A stretch of DNA of 64,000 nt from Prillingera fragicola (GCA_002335605.1 BEDY01000006.1:1-64000), one strand, 5' to 3'. Positions 21,807-34,101 are shown, numbered from the stretch's first letter. The notes: generated by a model from the letters alone, not told the origin. Made by a program: numbers and translations.

Positions 21807-24800
21807 CTACCTCCTCGACGCCCCACCAAACCCGCTCAACCCACTAGCAGCAGTCCGCGAGCTTGCCGAGTGGCTCAACGTGGGATGCTGCGGGAGCGTG
21901 CCATAGTTACGCAGCACCTCCTCGTCACGCGGATGCTGGCGGGCGAGGCGTTCCTTCTCAGCATTAATGGCCCATACCCAGCGGTCACGCTCCAGCTAGC
22001 GTGTCAGCGTACTCTGTCAAACTCTGTAACTCACCATGCTCCGAGCGCGACAAATCGCCAAGTCGGGCTTATCTCCCCCCAGCCCGGGCGGGGTAAACTT
22101 TTTGCCCCCATCCTCCTCGTCCCACGGCTGGCTGGCCGCAAACCTGCCCGTGGGCCACGATAGCCTCACGACAAATACGGTATCGTCTGCGGCGTCGGTG
22201 GTCTGCAGGCCATCGGCATAGACGCGGGCGGGCGGGTTGAAGAGGGACTCGTTTGCGCTCTCGCGCAGCTCGTCTTGCGCAACGCTGCCCGTGTAAACGT
22301 AGGCTCCGAAGAGTGGGTACACGCTCTCGCGGGGCATGAGGCCTGTGGTCGAGTTGATGCGGAAGGCAATCAACGACCCGGACGCCAGCACGAGATGAGT
22401 CGACCTGTACCCGTGCCATTTCGAGTGTTTGATAAAAACTTGTCCACTCATCGTCACCGGCCGGCAGCCATCAATGACACACCAGTTCCACAGCCCGTTG
22501 AGCAGCATCTCGGCGCCCACATCTAAAGGGGACCCGACGACAGCCGCGCCAGAGGTATGCGCACCGACAGCGTCCATTTCGGCGCGGGCATCGACGCGCA
22601 TCCGGATCGTCCAGTATGCCACCAAGGCAGACAGGCGCGAGACCCACTCGGCGGCAATGTCGGGGGCCTGCGCTTCAAACTTGACTTGCTGGCCTGTGCG
22701 CAGCGTGATCATAAAGGTGCGCTGTTCTTTGGTGCCCTCTTTGTCGAGAATGGTCGTGTTGCTGCGACGCAGCTGCGTCGTCGGGATAGGCGGGCCTGCA
22801 GTGACGGGCACAGTACTGTCTGGGCTTACGGCCGATGGCCCCTCGGCGCCCCCTGGGACGTGAGGGGTGGCGAGCACGGGTTTGACGAGCTGGACACTCT
22901 CAATGGCCCGCATGTCGAGCACGGCGTCGCAGTGTGCCATAAACGCAGCCATGCGCCTGGCTTCGCTCTCCCTGAACGCGGCATAGACGTCCGGAAAGAC
23001 GTCGGCGGGTGTCGACGCTGCGCGTTTCGGCTGCAGCGGCGGCCGCGCACCGTTGGGTCCACTGACAAACACAAACCCGTTATGCGTCGACACGTACGTC
23101 GACGCCTTTGGTGCGACCTCACTCTTCATGCGGTGCAGGTACCCTTCAACCCCGGCAGGCTCGTCAAGCGACGTCCCGTCCTGCAGCCGCACAGCGTGGG
23201 CGTGGTGTGTAGCGTCCCTCACCTGCAGCACCCTCGCCTTGCGATCAACCGGAGACGCAGCAAAGCTCGCCAGCAAGGCCCACTCGCGTTTCTTGCCCGT
23301 AATAGTCGTCGAGTAGGCGATCCAGTCCAGCCGCGCACCGGGGCCCTTCCAAGCAAGTTCCATCTTGGGCACTGCTCCAAGGGCACGGATGATTGCCTGA
23401 TTATCCGTGTTGCCCAGCACGAGCTTCCAGAGCATCTCAATCGTGTCCGCCCTGTTGACGGTCGTGCTCGCCGCCTCTTCCGGGATGGGCATTCGGATCG
23501 CCTCTGCGAGCGCTGGGATTCCCACGTCAATGACTTTGGGTAGCTGCACCTGCAGCTGGCCAGAAATGTACCAGTGCCAGTCCCTTGCGCGAGAGCGTTC
23601 GGCAAACTGTAGTAGAAACACGCCAGAGCCCTCGGCGCGTTCACCGCCCAGACGCTCCATTGTCTTTGACTCGCGGACCTTGCCCCAGGTGTTGGACGTT
23701 TTCATGCGCACGACGAGGTTGCGCGTGTGCCGCATCAGGGTCGACCAGCGGCAGACGATTGATAGCGTCATGTCGACGTCGTTGAAGACAGTCATGTTTG
23801 TGGGCGGGGCGAGTGGGATCGAGAACGCCAGGCGTTTGTGGCCTCGGAGTCGTTCTTCAAACCCAAATCGCTGCCGTCAGCCTCACTCTCGGACATGGCA
23901 GACTTACAAAGTCTTGGTAGAAATCAATAGTCGTCATGGTCATGCCAACGATATACTCCTCCATCGCCTCGATGCGATAACACGGGCTCCGCCGCTGCGC
24001 GACCTGGTCATATTCACGCAGCTTGGTATCCCTGTGCCGCGCGACGCGCACAAGTACACGGTCCCGCATGACGACGCCGCCGGGCATGAAATCGTCCGTG
24101 TCGAGCACATGGTCCACTTCCGTGTCAGCGCTCGTGCCCGCCACAGCCTCGCCGCTGCGTCTCAGCACTGCCGCAGGGTCGGCAGGCGGTTCGGCACCGT
24201 GCCGCACGCGATCAGGCGCGTCGGCTTCGGGGTGGTGCACTTCTGAGGCTGGGTTCGGCGGAAATTGGACCGTCTTGCCCGGTGTCGCCTCCATTGGGGC
24301 ACCGGCGCTGTCGGTTGAAGGTTGTGGTTTGTGGCCGCGTCGCAGGGCGGATTTTAGGCGCGGGAACTTGGGAGCCTTTATCGAGTCTGAACCAGACGCG
24401 GGCGAGCGAGGGGTGGGGACTGCGCGGGTGGGAGACGCAGAAGCGTCTCGGCTCTTTGACACGAGTGGCGCCATGGATGATGCACGCGAGATGCGGGTGT
24501 CGAGCGTTGTGAGCGTCTTGCCCGGGGAGAGGTGGTCGTCATCGCTTGTCGGCGCCGAGGGCGGCACCCTTACAGGTGTGGGGGAGAATAGGAACGAGTC
24601 GTCCGAGTCACTGCCGGGTTCAGTGTGCGCTGTAACAAAGGTGTCGGCAGTGCTGACGCCGGTGGACTGCCGGGAGGGTTGCGGGCGGGGTAAAGACGGC
24701 CCCGCGTCCGTGTCGGCAAAGTGTGCGTGTGGGTGCGGCGGCTTGGTGTTTGCAGTGACGAATGTCTTGTTGTCCGCGGCCTTGGTCTTGGCAGTGACAA

Positions 24801-25683
24801 ACGTCGCGTCATCGCGGCCAGTCTTCTTTGGGGAGACGAGCTCCTCGACATCGTCCTCTGTCCTCCTCCTACTCGGCCCGTCTGGCCGGCCACCGTCGGC
24901 ATAAGTCGATGCCGATGGACTCTTGACATTCGCAAGCTCCTTGCCATTCACTGCCTCAACCGTCGCCTCTCCCTCAGGCTGAACACCTGGTCGACTATCC
25001 GACACGACCTCGGCCTCCTCGCCATCGCCAGTCTTCTCGCCCGAGTTCTGGAACTCTCGCCCAATATCAAAACTCCCACCGACCCAAACCTCACCTCCCA
25101 GACCCCGCCCAGCCTTCTTCTTCTTCCTCTTCCGCTTGAGTGCCTTTTTCGCTCTTCGCTCCTCTGCTTCCCGCACAGTCTCGGCCTCCTCTTCGCTGTC
25201 GCTGGACGAATTCGCGTCGCTCTCGGGCACGTCGACGTTGAGATCCTGGGTCAGGCTGTCGATCAGACTGCTCTTGTGCACGCGAAAGGTGTGAACGAGC
25301 CGACGCGCGCCTGCACGAATCTCCTCCTCGGCCTCGCCTACAACGCTTCTGCCGTCCTGATCGCGTCTGCCGCCGTTGGCCCGGATACCGAGGTTGTCGC
25401 CTCCCAACAACTCGCGCAACGCATCGTTTCGTAGCGTCCTGAGGCGGTCCTTCCTGACCTGGTTCTTACTGCTGGTAGCAACGCTGTGGGGTATTGGTCC
25501 CAGGAAGCGGCGTGGGAGAATGTGGACCTGTCGGTGCGACGCTGCTTGAACGACGGGCGGCGCGGGTTCGACTGCAGGTGATTTGCCTTGAGAGGGTGCT
25601 TGAGCATGCGAGCCTACGTTGGGGTTTGGGGGTACTTTGTGGGCTGTTTGGTCTAGGCCTGGGTCGTGTTGTACAGCGGGCAT
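21807..25683 (-). CDS. Spo71/Mug56-family PH-domain protein
   Basis: Three exons (23908-25683, 22035-23870, 21807-21995), with introns of 37 and 39 nt, all phase 0, give 1266 residues. The first junction reads TIDFYQDF-RFGFEERLRGHKR. The last exon adds LERDRWVWAINAEKERLARQ. Visible parts are: an N-terminal helical segment (about 110-150, ARRLVHTFRVHKSSLIDSL), a long acidic/Lys disordered region, and a conserved centre (VFNDVDMTLSIVCRWSTLM). These are followed by a PH-like region from about 830 (VEGYLHRMKS...STYVSTHNGFVFV) and a second PH domain from about 1067 (SGQVFIKHSKWHGYRSTHLV) ending in a WVWAIN helix. The order fits the Spo71/Mug56 family, which acts in prospore-membrane growth in yeasts via Vps13. 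Its role here, in an organism whose sexual cycle is unknown to me, is open. Confidence 0.82.
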
Positions 25684-26193
25684 TGTGCCCCTGTGTCTAA
25701 GGGTGTTCTAGCGGTACAAGACAGAGAGATGTTGGGCTGGTCGTGTCGAGAAGTAGGATCACAGCTGCATCTCATGCTGGACATCTCTCCAGGCGGGTTT
25801 GTACGTCATCTCCCTGGGTGGTGGCGGAGGGCGCAAACGGGGGCTGACACTTCGGAACCAAATAATATTAAACTCACGTGTTATCCACGCGAAGATCATG
25901 CCGTTAGTCTCGGAACCAAATGTTTCACAATTGCTGCCGGATCCGCGGCCGGTGGATGGGTGGCTCACACGAGCCGCAGGTGTCCGGCCGGGGATGGTCC
26001 GGTAGCTGCTCGCGGTGGTCCGGGGCCGGTTAGCGCACTGTAGCCGACTTCTTAAGATTACTGCAAGTTGACCTCTGACCTTCCCCACACTCCCCACTCG
26101 TCGCGACTCACCGCCCTCGTTGCTCACTAAGGAGTGACTCCTCAGAACGCAAAGTACACGTTGCAAGGGTCGAGGCTTCAAGTCTCGTCTTCC
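25684..26193. promoter_or_regulatory. divergent promoter between Spo71-like gene and peroxisomal hydrolase
   Basis: 510 nt shared by two divergent genes. The 11-mer CGGAACCAAAT occurs as a direct repeat at 25853-25863 and 25911-25921, 58 bp apart, with an E-box CACGTG at 25875-25880 between them. On the minus strand 25846-25879 has intron-like ends (GTGAGT...GTGTCAG) and could be a 5' untranslated intron of the Spo71-like gene. Function is inferred from position only. Confidence 0.45.
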
Positions 26194-27776
26194 ATGCTGC
26201 ATCGCTTCACACGCATCTCCACCCGCACCTTTAACACCACCGCCCGCGTCAAGAGCAGCACTAAAATGCCCCGCCCACCAGCCGAGCCCAGGCGCTTTGT
26301 GACCTCCCCCCACGGTATCTCTGCGTACCCTCCCTGGCGCGGTCCCTCGCAGGCCCCCGGACCACTCGTCACTCCTCGCCCTTTCCTGTCGTTTCTCCCA
26401 CACCCGGAGAAGACCGCCCCACCGCAGCCTCCGCGCCCCGAGCTTGCCCCTTCCCCCGAGGGATGGACGAGGAGCTACCACGCTTCGCCTGCCGCGTACC
26501 CCAAGGAGCTGAAGCAGGCGCACGGCAAGCTCGGGCGTGCGAGCCATCCCTTCCGCTCTGGCCCTGCGCCAGCTAAGGAGAGCAAGGAAGAACGGACTGC
26601 GCGTAACGCTGCCGAGGTCAAGGAGCTCATCAAACAGCGGTTTGACGCCGAAGAGTGGACTGTCAGTGACGCCATGGACAGTCCTGTTCCTGGACTCTGG
26701 GTCGCGGCTGAGCGCTGGAGGAGGGACAAGCCTGTTGGAGGGTACACGCTCGTGTGCACGCATGCGAATGGGTTGCAGAAGGAGGTACGTTGCACATCAC
26801 TGGAACACTACTGACTCTACAGCACTGGCACACTGCCCTTCGCGACCTTCTGACGCGCGACCCGACCAAGTCGACAGAGTTTGGCACAGGTAACCCGTTG
26901 GGCGTCCCGACCGACATTCAAATCGACGACATCTGGATGTTTGACGACTGCAACCACGGCGCCTCCATTGACCTCAACGAGGGCAAGATTGGCCCGACCC
27001 AATCCTGGGTCGACGTCGGACGCGACGTGCTCAACTTTGTGCAGCACGTGCTTCCCGGCGTGAAAGCCGCCGAGGCCGCTGGCGGCAAGGCTGCCGACTG
27101 GCAACTAAAGTGGAACTCTGACACCCTCAATGCGCCAGTCAAAGTCCTCGGTCTCGGCCACTCGTTTGGTGGCAACGGCCTGCTGCAGGCCGCCCACGCC
27201 CGGCCGGACCTCTTCCACGGCCTCTGCCTCATCGACCCCATGATGCCCCCACACGTCGGGAAGCGCGACAACTCGGGCGATCCGCGCATCACCCAGCTCC
27301 CCGCCGGCGCCCTCAAGCGGCGCAACGGCTGGCCCTCGCGACAAGCTGCCGCCGAGGCCTTTGGCGCCCAGCCCTTTTTTGCCGCCTGGCACCCCAACGC
27401 GCTCAAGACCTATGTCTCCCACGGCCTCGTCCCCGTAGACTATGCGAAGCCCGACGGCCCCGTCGTCCTCGCCACCCCGCCATGGTCCGAGGCCGCAGTC
27501 TTCCTGGAGCCCACCGGCGTAGCCCGCGGGTGGGACAAGCTGCCCTACCTCCCCATTCCGATCGGGTTCATCCAGGCCGGCGACCCGACGGCGTCGCTGG
27601 GGGAGAACACGACGCAGGAGATGGTATGGCGCGCGCCCCTCAGCCGGAACGAGCGTGTCATGGATGCCGGGCATTTGGTGTTGCAGGAGGATCCAAAGGC
27701 TGCGGCTGACGCTATTTGGCGGTTCTTGGGGACCTTGCAGGCCGGCAAATGGGTTGAGGGAAAGGCAAAGTTGTAG
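26194..27776 (+). CDS. alpha/beta hydrolase with C-terminal peroxisomal signal (Lpx1-like)
   Basis: Two exons (26194-26784, 26823-27776), with a 38-nt intron (GTACGT...CTACTGACTCTACAG), give 514 residues. The alpha/beta-hydrolase fold is seen in YTLVCTHANGLQKEHW (oxyanion strand), the nucleophile elbow GLGHSFGG (Ser311) and the catalytic-His region MDAGHLVLQE (His481). The C-terminus -AKL is a PTS1 variant, so import into peroxisomes is likely, as for the lipase Lpx1 of baker's yeast. The first 25 residues (MLHRFTRISTRTFNTTARVK) look like a mitochondrial presequence. A second in-frame ATG at 26266 (AAAATGCC) would remove it. Two starts could therefore give two destinations. An N-terminal Pro-rich ~110-residue extension precedes the enzyme. 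Substrate is probably a lipid or ester, which is inference. Confidence 0.85.
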
Positions 27777-30700
27777 ATTTTCAGTACGTTGAATGTTGTT
27801 AGATGTGAATGGAATGCATCTGTTGCCACTGGCTTTGAGATAGGCTCCAGGGTGAACTGACTGGGCTGAGGAGGTTGACAGTTGTCAAGGCAAGGAAATC
27901 TCAGGCGTCAATCCTGACCAACACTGGCGCAGCCTCCCTGGCCTAGAGGCACATGTCGCCTGCTCACATGAGGTTCTCGGGAGGGCGCGGCCCCTACTGA
28001 AACGTAGAGATTATAGTGAAGCGTGGCATTGAGTCCAAGAATCACGACAGTCCACATTGCGGGAAACCGCTCCAGTCAGACTCACATTTGCCATCCTCAG
28101 CCCAGTATTCTCCCCCAAGCCATGTCTTCTACCTTTCCACCGTCGCCGGGCAGGCTAGAACTCCTGACTTTGACAGTTCCGAAAGACAACCCCGCTGTAA
28201 TTCGCATGAGCTATGAGAGTTGAATTAACTCTCAAGAAGTGAGGTCGCCCATTGCACGACCAGAAGTTTGGGCGAGCTCACACTGGTATGTAGCAACGAC
28301 AGTGGCTGGCGGCGCTGGCTGTCAACCGGTGTTCGAAAACAATAGAGCTAGAACAATTGTGACCAAGCGTGTGTCGAGATGTCTAAGATGGAAAGACCCA
28401 CTGGCGACTGGGAGGGTTGAGCGAATGTCTGTGAGGTCAAGTTCGGCGAATGGAACGCTGAGAACACGGGAGAGACATTGATGCAATCGCCGGTTCTGTC
28501 AGAGTGCAACGTTGTTGCAAAATTGACCTGAGTTGAGGTTGGACCATGTTGAGAAGAGTGCAATTTTTGGAGGGATGCAGGAGTGCGCGGTGAACGCCCA
28601 GGAGACGACAGGTTGGAGGCTGACGGGGGCTGAGGCTACTTAAGGTTCTCGCACCCACGATGCAGATTCTGGTCCACGTCGGGTGAGATGGAAGACCAAA
28701 TAAAATAAAATCGTGAGCATCTGTACCCCATTCTATCCCCCGCAACCCTTGGGTGGACCGATCTTCGGCGTTGAGACAAGACTCGACACCTCCAACATGG
28801 TCAGATACTGCCAAAAATTTTCCACTGCAATGTCAAAATCGCGTGTGATCTTCAATGTCAGTGTTAGAAAATCGTCAATCCCTATGCGCGCTCTTAGCTA
28901 GGTTGTGTGTACCGGCTCGAGTCGTACACAAAAGGAGAGACGGGCAAACGATGGAACGAAGATAGAGGAGAAAATGTGCATCCAACGAGAGGATCGGCAG
29001 GATCGTTGCCGGGTATAGCCTGCTCCACATCAAGAAGGCTATATGCGGAGGCGTCCATGGAGCTGCACGGAGCAGCAATGTCCGTTGTTCGGCAGCAAAC
29101 AGGTCTAGTTTTGTCTTGCCGTGTGCGACAACGGACTACCCCTAGCGAGGAGCCGCGGTATTGGAGTCGAGGACATGTGATGAGGTGACCATTGAGCGGA
29201 CGAGTGAGCGGGACAGTGTGCGGGGTGGGTTCAACCTTTCAGTCTCTGGCTCATGACCAGGAGGCCACTGGTGTGGATGGTAAAATAAGTAGCTTCCGAC
29301 TTTCAAACGGATTTTCTGACGTGAGATACGAAGAGTAAAGCAGGAGCTCACCAGACAAACGGCACGGAGACTGTTCCACCACGACCACGCTTCTGGCACA
29401 GCAACACTGCAACTGCCCTGCCACTTTCAGAAACTGATTGCCCGCCCCTAGCAGGCTTCCCACACTACTCATGGCCGTGAAACTAGCAGACGAGGCGCTG
29501 AACAGCCATAAAGATAGCGGTCGTGTCCATAACGCTGGTTAGAACAGATTGTGCAGATGACGAATGTTTTTCAGCAGTTTAGCAGGCACACGCTCTGAAG
29601 CGCCGCACAGACGATGTGAGCGAGGAGCTGCAAAACTGGTAAACTGTCGGAGCGATTAGACCCAGGTCAGCCGATAGGTCTACAGAGTTAGGAGCGTCGG
29701 AGAGCTGCGATGCCGAGAGAGTGGCTTGAACAGGTCTCAAGGATCAAGATGATCCCTGACACATCGGTGGTGCCTGTCAAAGAACAGGGAAGAATCCACA
29801 TGCCGGCATAGGTGACAGAGTGGGTTCCTGGATTTGTCGTCAGTCACAACCACGAACGGCGCTGTGGCATGCTGCGATGGGCGACGAGCGGCGACGGCAA
29901 CCCGTTGGAGACGCCATAAAACGTCAGCAGACTGTACGTCCTCCCGGTGTTCAATTCATTGCATAAGGGGGCACGTTACACCACAAGGTCACAAGGTTGC
30001 TCGGCACAACGAGGGTCACCACATTGGCCCGGAGTCTGTGAAGCATCCGCCTTTGTCCCGGACGACCCCCTTGGCGCATACTTCCGCCCGCAGCACAGTC
30101 CGGGTCGGAGATCAAGACACTGCCTAGAATGCCAGTGCAGCGCCCAAACTAGGGGACGGACGGACTGCCTGTCACGCCGCGCTCCACAGCGACACACAAG
30201 GAGTAAGCGACGGTATAATGTCCGGATTGCAGTTTCTGGCGCCACAGAGCAAGTCAGGTGGGCACTTGATGCGACTTCGGGGTTGCCGCGGCGCCGTCAA
30301 TGTCACAAGGAGGGTGCTGTATGTTGCGGCCGGAGATATTCCTGCCATTGGGCTGTTTGTCGACGGTGGAGTGAGCACGGCGTTTGATGTCTGTTGGTGT
30401 GCCACGATTTCGGTCACTGAACGCTGACCGCTCGCCGTGAGACGGTGCCACATTGCACTGGCCGTATTGTCTTGGACACTTGTTGCCTGACTGGGGGAAC
30501 ATGGGGAAGATGATGGCATTGAAGGGACGCTGGGGTTGTGCGGATCCTATTGATTGGAGAGGCAGCAGTGTAATGCCAAATGCTAACCTTTACTTCCCTT
30601 TCAGATAACTTCACTTCAACAGGATTTTCATTGCAAAGCCATTACTTGGCCCGCGACGGCATCGTTCAATTGTTACCTTGGAGAGGTGCATTGATCTCCT

Positions 30701-31117
30701 CAGCAACGTAGCCCAGAAAGAGCGTTGAGACCAGCCGTATATCTCCTTCTACCGCCACCAATCCGCTGGTCTGAGAATCCCTCAAACAAGGTGTTCTGTG
30801 CTAAGGCCTGTCACCATTCTTATTCCTAAGGCAGCGAAAGAACTGACTTTACAAGGAGCGCATTATCCTATTCGACAGACCACATCAACGGACCTAGCTC
30901 CGCACTCAATCAAAAGATCCTCGACATAGCAGCCCAGAGCACTCCATCGTATACAATACACCCTTCTCAATATAAACAGCATTTGAGCCCCAGACTGAAC
31001 GAACAGTACACACAAACAACCAATTAACCTCAGGTTTACAATATAGTTGGTCTCTTCTTGTCACCAGCTTCCGCGACGCAGCGCGTGCGTCAAGGAGAGA
31101 GGGTAGCTATACCATTG
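27777..31117. other. 3.3 kb gene-poor stretch at the left edge of the orphan island
   Basis: No gene is supported. A 33-codon frame at 28122-28223 (MSSTFPPSPGRLELLTLTV...) reads like the first exon of a protein, but no continuation was found. It may be a remnant. The other open frames are short and lack splice logic. No reverse transcriptase, integrase or transposase motif was seen in any frame. Confidence 0.4.
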
Positions 31118-31851
31118 TTAGGCGCTACTCTGCTTGATGTCACGACTGCCGCTCCCCTCATCGCGTTTCTCGCCCTTGATCAGCGCTTCCTCTTCGGCCA
31201 TCGACTCTAGACCTTTGACGGCGCCGCCACTCTTCTTCATCTCTCCTTCCTTGACCATCTTGAGCTCTTGCACCTCCATCACCTTGGGAGCCTCCTCGGG
31301 CTTCTTGGAGTAAGCCGGCGGCGGAGCGATGTCGTGCACGGTGGTCCCCACATGATCGACCCAGACGTCGTCGGTGTGAATCCGGTTTTCATACCGATGG
31401 ATGCGGCGGCGTCTTCGCTGCGTCTGTAAGCCCACGATCACTAACCACATAAGCGAGGTATACGCACCCACACGCAACACCCGATGAGCATGATGACGAC
31501 CACGGCCACGACCCCGCCCACTATCCCACCGATGAGGTCCGGGTTGACCCCACCCCCTTGGTTGCTCGACGAGTCTGGGACTTCGCGCTCGGTGGAATAG
31601 GTAATGTTGATGGTATATGCTGTGGAAAAGTATCGTGTCGTCGCGGTCGATGAGTAGATGGTTGTCGCTGACGAAAAGACGATTGTCCTATCGATTGTCG
31701 TGTCTTGCCTACGCCTCATGTCCGCCATGGGCGCGTCCACCGTTGGAGTCGCGTGCACCTGGAAGTGTGCCCCGCGTTCGGGTTTCGGTCCAAGGGGCGT
31801 TGCACACGCGGCGACAGCCAGCAGCGTGACCACGCCAAGGTGGATGTGCAT
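31118..31851 (-). CDS. single-pass membrane protein with PPxY tail, 229 aa
   Basis: Two exons (31468-31851, 31118-31423), with a 44-nt phase-0 intron right after the membrane helix. The start ATG 31851 begins a signal peptide (MHIHLGVVTLLAVAACATPL). The ectodomain is Thr/Ser/Tyr-rich (IVFSSATTIYSSTATTRYFS), likely O-mannosylated. The helix at about 107-127 (LIGGIVGGVVAVVVIMLIGCCVW) is followed by basic TQRRRRRIHR. The ~100-residue tail has PPAY at 163-166 and is otherwise Lys/Glu-rich. The layout resembles fungal Mid2/Wsc-like sensors, but there is no Cys-rich WSC module and I recognise no family. PPxY suggests interaction with WW domains, for instance Rsp5-type ubiquitin ligases; that is inference. 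An upstream open extension to 32148 lacks a good start. Confidence 0.75.
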
Positions 31852-32466
31852 GTCAGTTGGCCAGTGAGTTGGAGCTGTTGTGAATGAGATATAAGAGACG
31901 ATGGATGCATCATCGAATGCATTCGACGTGTTGGTTCCCGACCGTGACTGCTCGTTGTTGACAAGAACGTGCGTGCTATGGCCGCCTATGAAGCCATCGC
32001 TGCTCATAATACACCCGCATTGTTTGGCATCTCGAGCGGGAGGAAACGCGGGGCCCGGCAGGTACGTGTGGCTGATAACAGGCTGTTGGCGGAGCGAGCG
32101 ACGCGAGCGGTACCGATAGCCTCCTCGATGCTGTGCAAGGCTGTGCATATGGTGGAGAAGAGCCGGAGCACCACTCGGCTCTTGATCTTATCTATCTCGT
32201 CGCTGCTGCAGCATTCGGCCCGGGCATGCGGGGTTTGATGCCCTGTGACGCGTCGCTTGCCTCGGCTGCTCAGTGACGCCGTCGCCGTCGCTGTTGCTGT
32301 CGATGAGATATAAGTGCCTCTCATCTGGCATGGGGACGCTTTCACTCGTCCATCGACATACTCTGTTCATACCAATCACCTGCAATTGATTTAGCCCAAC
32401 GCGGAACGGCCAGAACTCACAAACCTCGCTCATTATCGGCTCTCCCTCACCACCTCACTTAGCATC
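31852..32466. promoter_or_regulatory. divergent promoter region with plus-strand TATA element
   Basis: 615 nt between two divergent island genes. TATAAG at 32309-32314 lies 153 bp upstream of the plus-strand ATG. On the minus side a TTATATC lies about 40 bp from the start at 31851. No other coding frame was accepted. Confidence 0.45.
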
Positions 32467-33096
32467 ATGCCCTCACCTAACCTGACACCCTCACCTAACG
32501 TCATGCCCTCACTGGACATGCTTATTCTAACCACAATGGTAAGCAACACACGCAAGCGCCCGCTCAGACCATAGGACAACCGTGACGATCGCGACGTACC
32601 GGAGTACTCGCCGCGCGCAGCCGAGCCCGCTCGCGACATCGCCAACACCACTAGTCCACTGCCGACCTACTCCTTCCTCGATGCAGCCACCGAGAACCGC
32701 GGAGCCCCAAGGGGTTGGGTCTTCAGAGGAAGGGCCAAAGGCCAGACCCATCCATACCCCGAGACCCAGTTCCGGCGACTGTCCCGCGCCCCCATGCCCT
32801 TGCCTGCTTGTGCATGCGGGGACCCGACCTGCCCCGGGGGAGCGATAAGATCTCTGCGCGCTACGCTCCCGCTACCTGCATGCCAGTGTGGGGTATCGAC
32901 TTGCCCCGGGGGAGCGTTGTGGTTTGCGCGGGGCCTGCGGTTGGACTTGGACAACATCAAGGAAGGGAAGAAGGATGCCGATGATTCTGACGACCAAGCC
33001 CCCGAAGGGTACATGGATGCCAAACGTGCACACAACGCTGGATGGGGGGTCGATTCGTCGACGCCGATAAAGACGGAAGAGAGCAAGCACCACTGA
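32467..33096 (+). CDS. small orphan protein with duplicated CxCGxxxC motif
   Basis: Two exons (32467-32538, 32575-33096), with a 36-nt intron (GTAAGC...ACCATAG), give 197 residues. The start is uncertain. ATG 32467 begins MPSPNLTPSPNVMPSLDM, itself made of a repeated unit. Residues 32-35 (VPEY) and 53-56 (LPTY) are PY-type motifs. A central GWVFRGRAKGQTHPYPETQF looks folded. Then comes a 22-residue duplication, LPACACGDPTCPGGA and LPACQCGVSTCPGGA, whose cysteines could bind a metal. The tail is acidic and ends in His-His. No membrane segment was found, though an upstream exon could have been missed. The C-x-C-G-x(3)-C signature recurs in the two coiled-coil genes at 34102 and 38461. Function unknown. 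Confidence 0.55.
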
Positions 33097-34101
33097 ATAG
33101 GTGGAGGGAGCCACAGAGGAACGCGCTGAACTTTAAGCCCACTTTCCGCCAGTCGTTGGATCACGAGACGAGGATGCCGTCAAGGATCGTCGCGGAGTGA
33201 TCACCGTGTGTTAGGTGACTCATGTGTGATCGCCGGGATCGACGGAGGCCCAGCAGGCTTGCGTAAGCCCTGGCCATCAAGACCGACTCCGACATTATCG
33301 CCATCCATCCATCCGTCGTAATCAACATGACTACTCCACATGCGCGGAGCCTTGGGCAGCTGATACACTAGGGGTCCAGCCATCTCCGAAGCCTCTGCCG
33401 CGCCTCCCCCTCCGCCCGCCGACAGTCTGTACAGCAACAAGACTGACCCTTGCCCCGCATTTCATCCTGGCTGTGCATCCGCCCGCTATCAGCTCACCGC
33501 CCCGCGAGTTACCAGGCACCAACAACCATATCCAGCGGGCACCGGCCTGTGCAATGCTACTATCTTTCCGACCGTTGCTCCAATTGTCCAAGTCCATGCA
33601 TCAGTCTTGGATGTGAGCGCCTGACGTGCATGTGCTTGAGCGAGGATGCTTTCGGGGGTGCTTGGAGGAAAGCATGTTCAGCGGTGCCCAGGAGTTCTTG
33701 GAATGAGCCCAAAAGCGAGCCCACCCAAAGCACGAGTGGCACGGATGGTGTTTTCTGGTCAGTTGAAGAACGCAGGCGTCAAGTGAAATTTATGCATGCG
33801 AGCACATTCCCAGCCAATCTGCCAAAAGCAAGCAAAGGAAGGATACTGGAACAATTGTCTATTGGTACGATATGGTACAGGGCTTGTGGTCCTCAGCCGA
33901 CCGTGGCGTGAAGATGCTGGCGTCTTCCCTTCTCAGTCAGCTTTGGCGATCGCCCGCGCTGAATGACAGGGTGAAGTGGCGAACAAATGAATAGGAAAGG
34001 AAAGAAGTAGGGTACATGAGCGCCCATTGGCGCGTGCAGGGTGTGGTCGATTCTCGCATCTATGGTGTGCTGGGGTAGCAGTGGCGTGGGGCAACCAGTG
34101 G
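33097..34101. other. 1.0 kb stretch with an unresolved minus-strand frame
   Basis: On the minus strand, 33201-33440 has protein-like sequence (MAGPLVYQLPKAPRMWSSHV, DYDGWMDGDNVGVGLDGQG). Upstream, an ATG near 33597 opens MDLDNWSNGRKDSS..., which is followed by an intron-like 42-nt segment (GTAACT...GAGCTGAT...GCACAG). I could not join the two in one frame, so no gene is called. Confidence 0.3.

Noticed and set aside
25759..26763. 334-codon minus-strand frame across the divergent promoter
   Set aside because: It runs antisense through the hydrolase exon; only an intron-like leader segment near 25846-25879 seems meaningful.
27777..31117. Decayed retrotransposon as an explanation for the gene-poor stretch
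   Set aside because: No reverse transcriptase, RNase H, integrase or transposase motif and no long terminal repeats were seen. A computed self-alignment would be needed to exclude short LTRs.
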